Assembly (NCBI GenBank): GCA_018812585.1
Contig: JAHJDJ010000011.1
Span: 1-40,629 of the forward strand
Length of the DNA stretch: 40,629 nucleotides
Direction of reading: 5' to 3'
From: a bacterium
GTDB taxonomy: Bacteria > Electryoneota > B3-LCP
Shown here: one piece after another, positions 40,481-40,629 of the stretch
Layout: each line of letters starts with the position of its first letter
Position numbering within the stretch: position 1 is the first letter of the stretch
Made by a program: the position numbers and the translations under genes
Notes under the pieces: generated by a model
Told to the model about the DNA's origin: nothing
What the model saw: the letters and a program-made list of their open reading frames with translations, nothing else
Databases searched by the model: none

Positions 40481-40629
40481 ATGGAATCCAAGAGACAGTC
40501 TATTTTCCAAGTGAGGTGGGGGTATAAGTTCGCGCTGGTCCTGATAATTGGCATCTTAGCGATTAGCGCCGTGCTTTACGCTGCCAAGTGGTATTGGATG
40601 AAAGATTACGGCATGATCGCACCGACCTC
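40481..40629 (+). CDS. N terminus of a membrane protein (3' end outside the window)
   Basis: ATG at 40481 follows a perfect AAGGAGG (40469-40475) and the frame is open to the end of the window (49 complete codons). The product begins MESKRQSIFQVRWGYKFALV and continues into a hydrophobic helix (ALVLIIGILAISAVLYAA, about 18-35), then KWYWMKDYGM. It is probably a signal-anchor or inner-membrane protein. Too little is visible to name a family. Confidence 0.7.
   Translation, partial: MESKRQSIFQVRWGYKFALVLIIGILAISAVLYAAKWYWMKDYGMIAPT

Noticed and set aside
1-40629. tRNA or rRNA genes
   Set aside because: No cloverleaf with GTTCRANNC-type arms or rRNA-conserved blocks were seen on either strand by eye.

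Overview
The window is a gene-dense stretch (roughly 50% GC) of an ordinary bacterial chromosome. It uses the standard code with many TTG and GTG starts. I see no rRNA, tRNA, phage, insertion sequence or CRISPR array. The first gene is a short primary sigma factor of the Bacteroidota type. Together with a Na+-pumping decarboxylase operon, a VIT/vWA protein, GYF/DUF2628 and M16 proteins, a lone microcompartment vertex protein and Wzz/ligase genes, this suggests an uncultured anaerobic or facultative Gram-negative lineage near the FCB group. That placement is inference; no phylogenetic marker was tested.

Layout. 1-4.6 kb: the 3' end of rpoD, a 54-codon arginine-rich mini-gene, a GYF/DUF2628 membrane protein, a PfkB-family kinase, a short-chain dehydrogenase, a small lipoprotein and an FmdB zinc ribbon, closed by a strong terminator. 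4.6-5.1 kb: gene-free, rich in palindromes. 5.1-8.7 kb: a four-gene operon for a biotin-dependent Na+-translocating acyl-CoA decarboxylase, most likely methylmalonyl-CoA decarboxylase. 8.7-9.3 kb: a second palindrome- and repeat-rich spacer. 9.3-16.35 kb (minus strand): rarA, aspS, an RlmB-like rRNA methyltransferase, yjbQ behind a structured leader, and a protein with an XPB-type helicase-associated domain but no motor. 16.5-20.7 kb (plus): a Wzz-like chain-length protein, an O-antigen ligase/polymerase-like protein and a MurJ-family flippase, probably one surface-polysaccharide unit. 20.8-25.4 kb: two EamA transporters, a second SpoU methyltransferase, RNase HI with an added tail, and spmA/spmB. 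25.4-30.0 kb: a VIT/vWA protein, two methyltransferases, an AhpD-like protein and a stand-alone receiver. 30.3-36.7 kb: an operon of a GlmM-like mutase, a EutN/CcmL vertex protein, deoC, glgC and an M16 protease. 37.0-39.1 kb: a LeuB/IDH-fold protein that has lost most catalytic residues, paired with a GNAT-like protein. 39.2-40.6 kb: a small membrane protein, an enoyl-CoA hydratase and the start of another membrane protein.

Functional reading. The decarboxylase would couple the end of a propionate or succinate pathway to a Na+ gradient. The polysaccharide genes build the envelope. The glmM-eutN-deoC-glgC-M16 run mixes sugar-phosphate metabolism with one microcompartment vertex protein beside an acetaldehyde-producing aldolase. 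Several upstream regions carry clear sigma-70-like promoters (TTGACT or similar, 16-17 bp, TAnnnT).

Most interesting: the LeuB-fold pseudoenzyme with its GNAT partner; the solitary EutN next to DeoC; the structured leader before yjbQ; a perfect 18-bp palindrome inside the aspS promoter; the helicase-associated protein without a motor; and a family of palindromic spacer repeats shared by the two gene-free regions.
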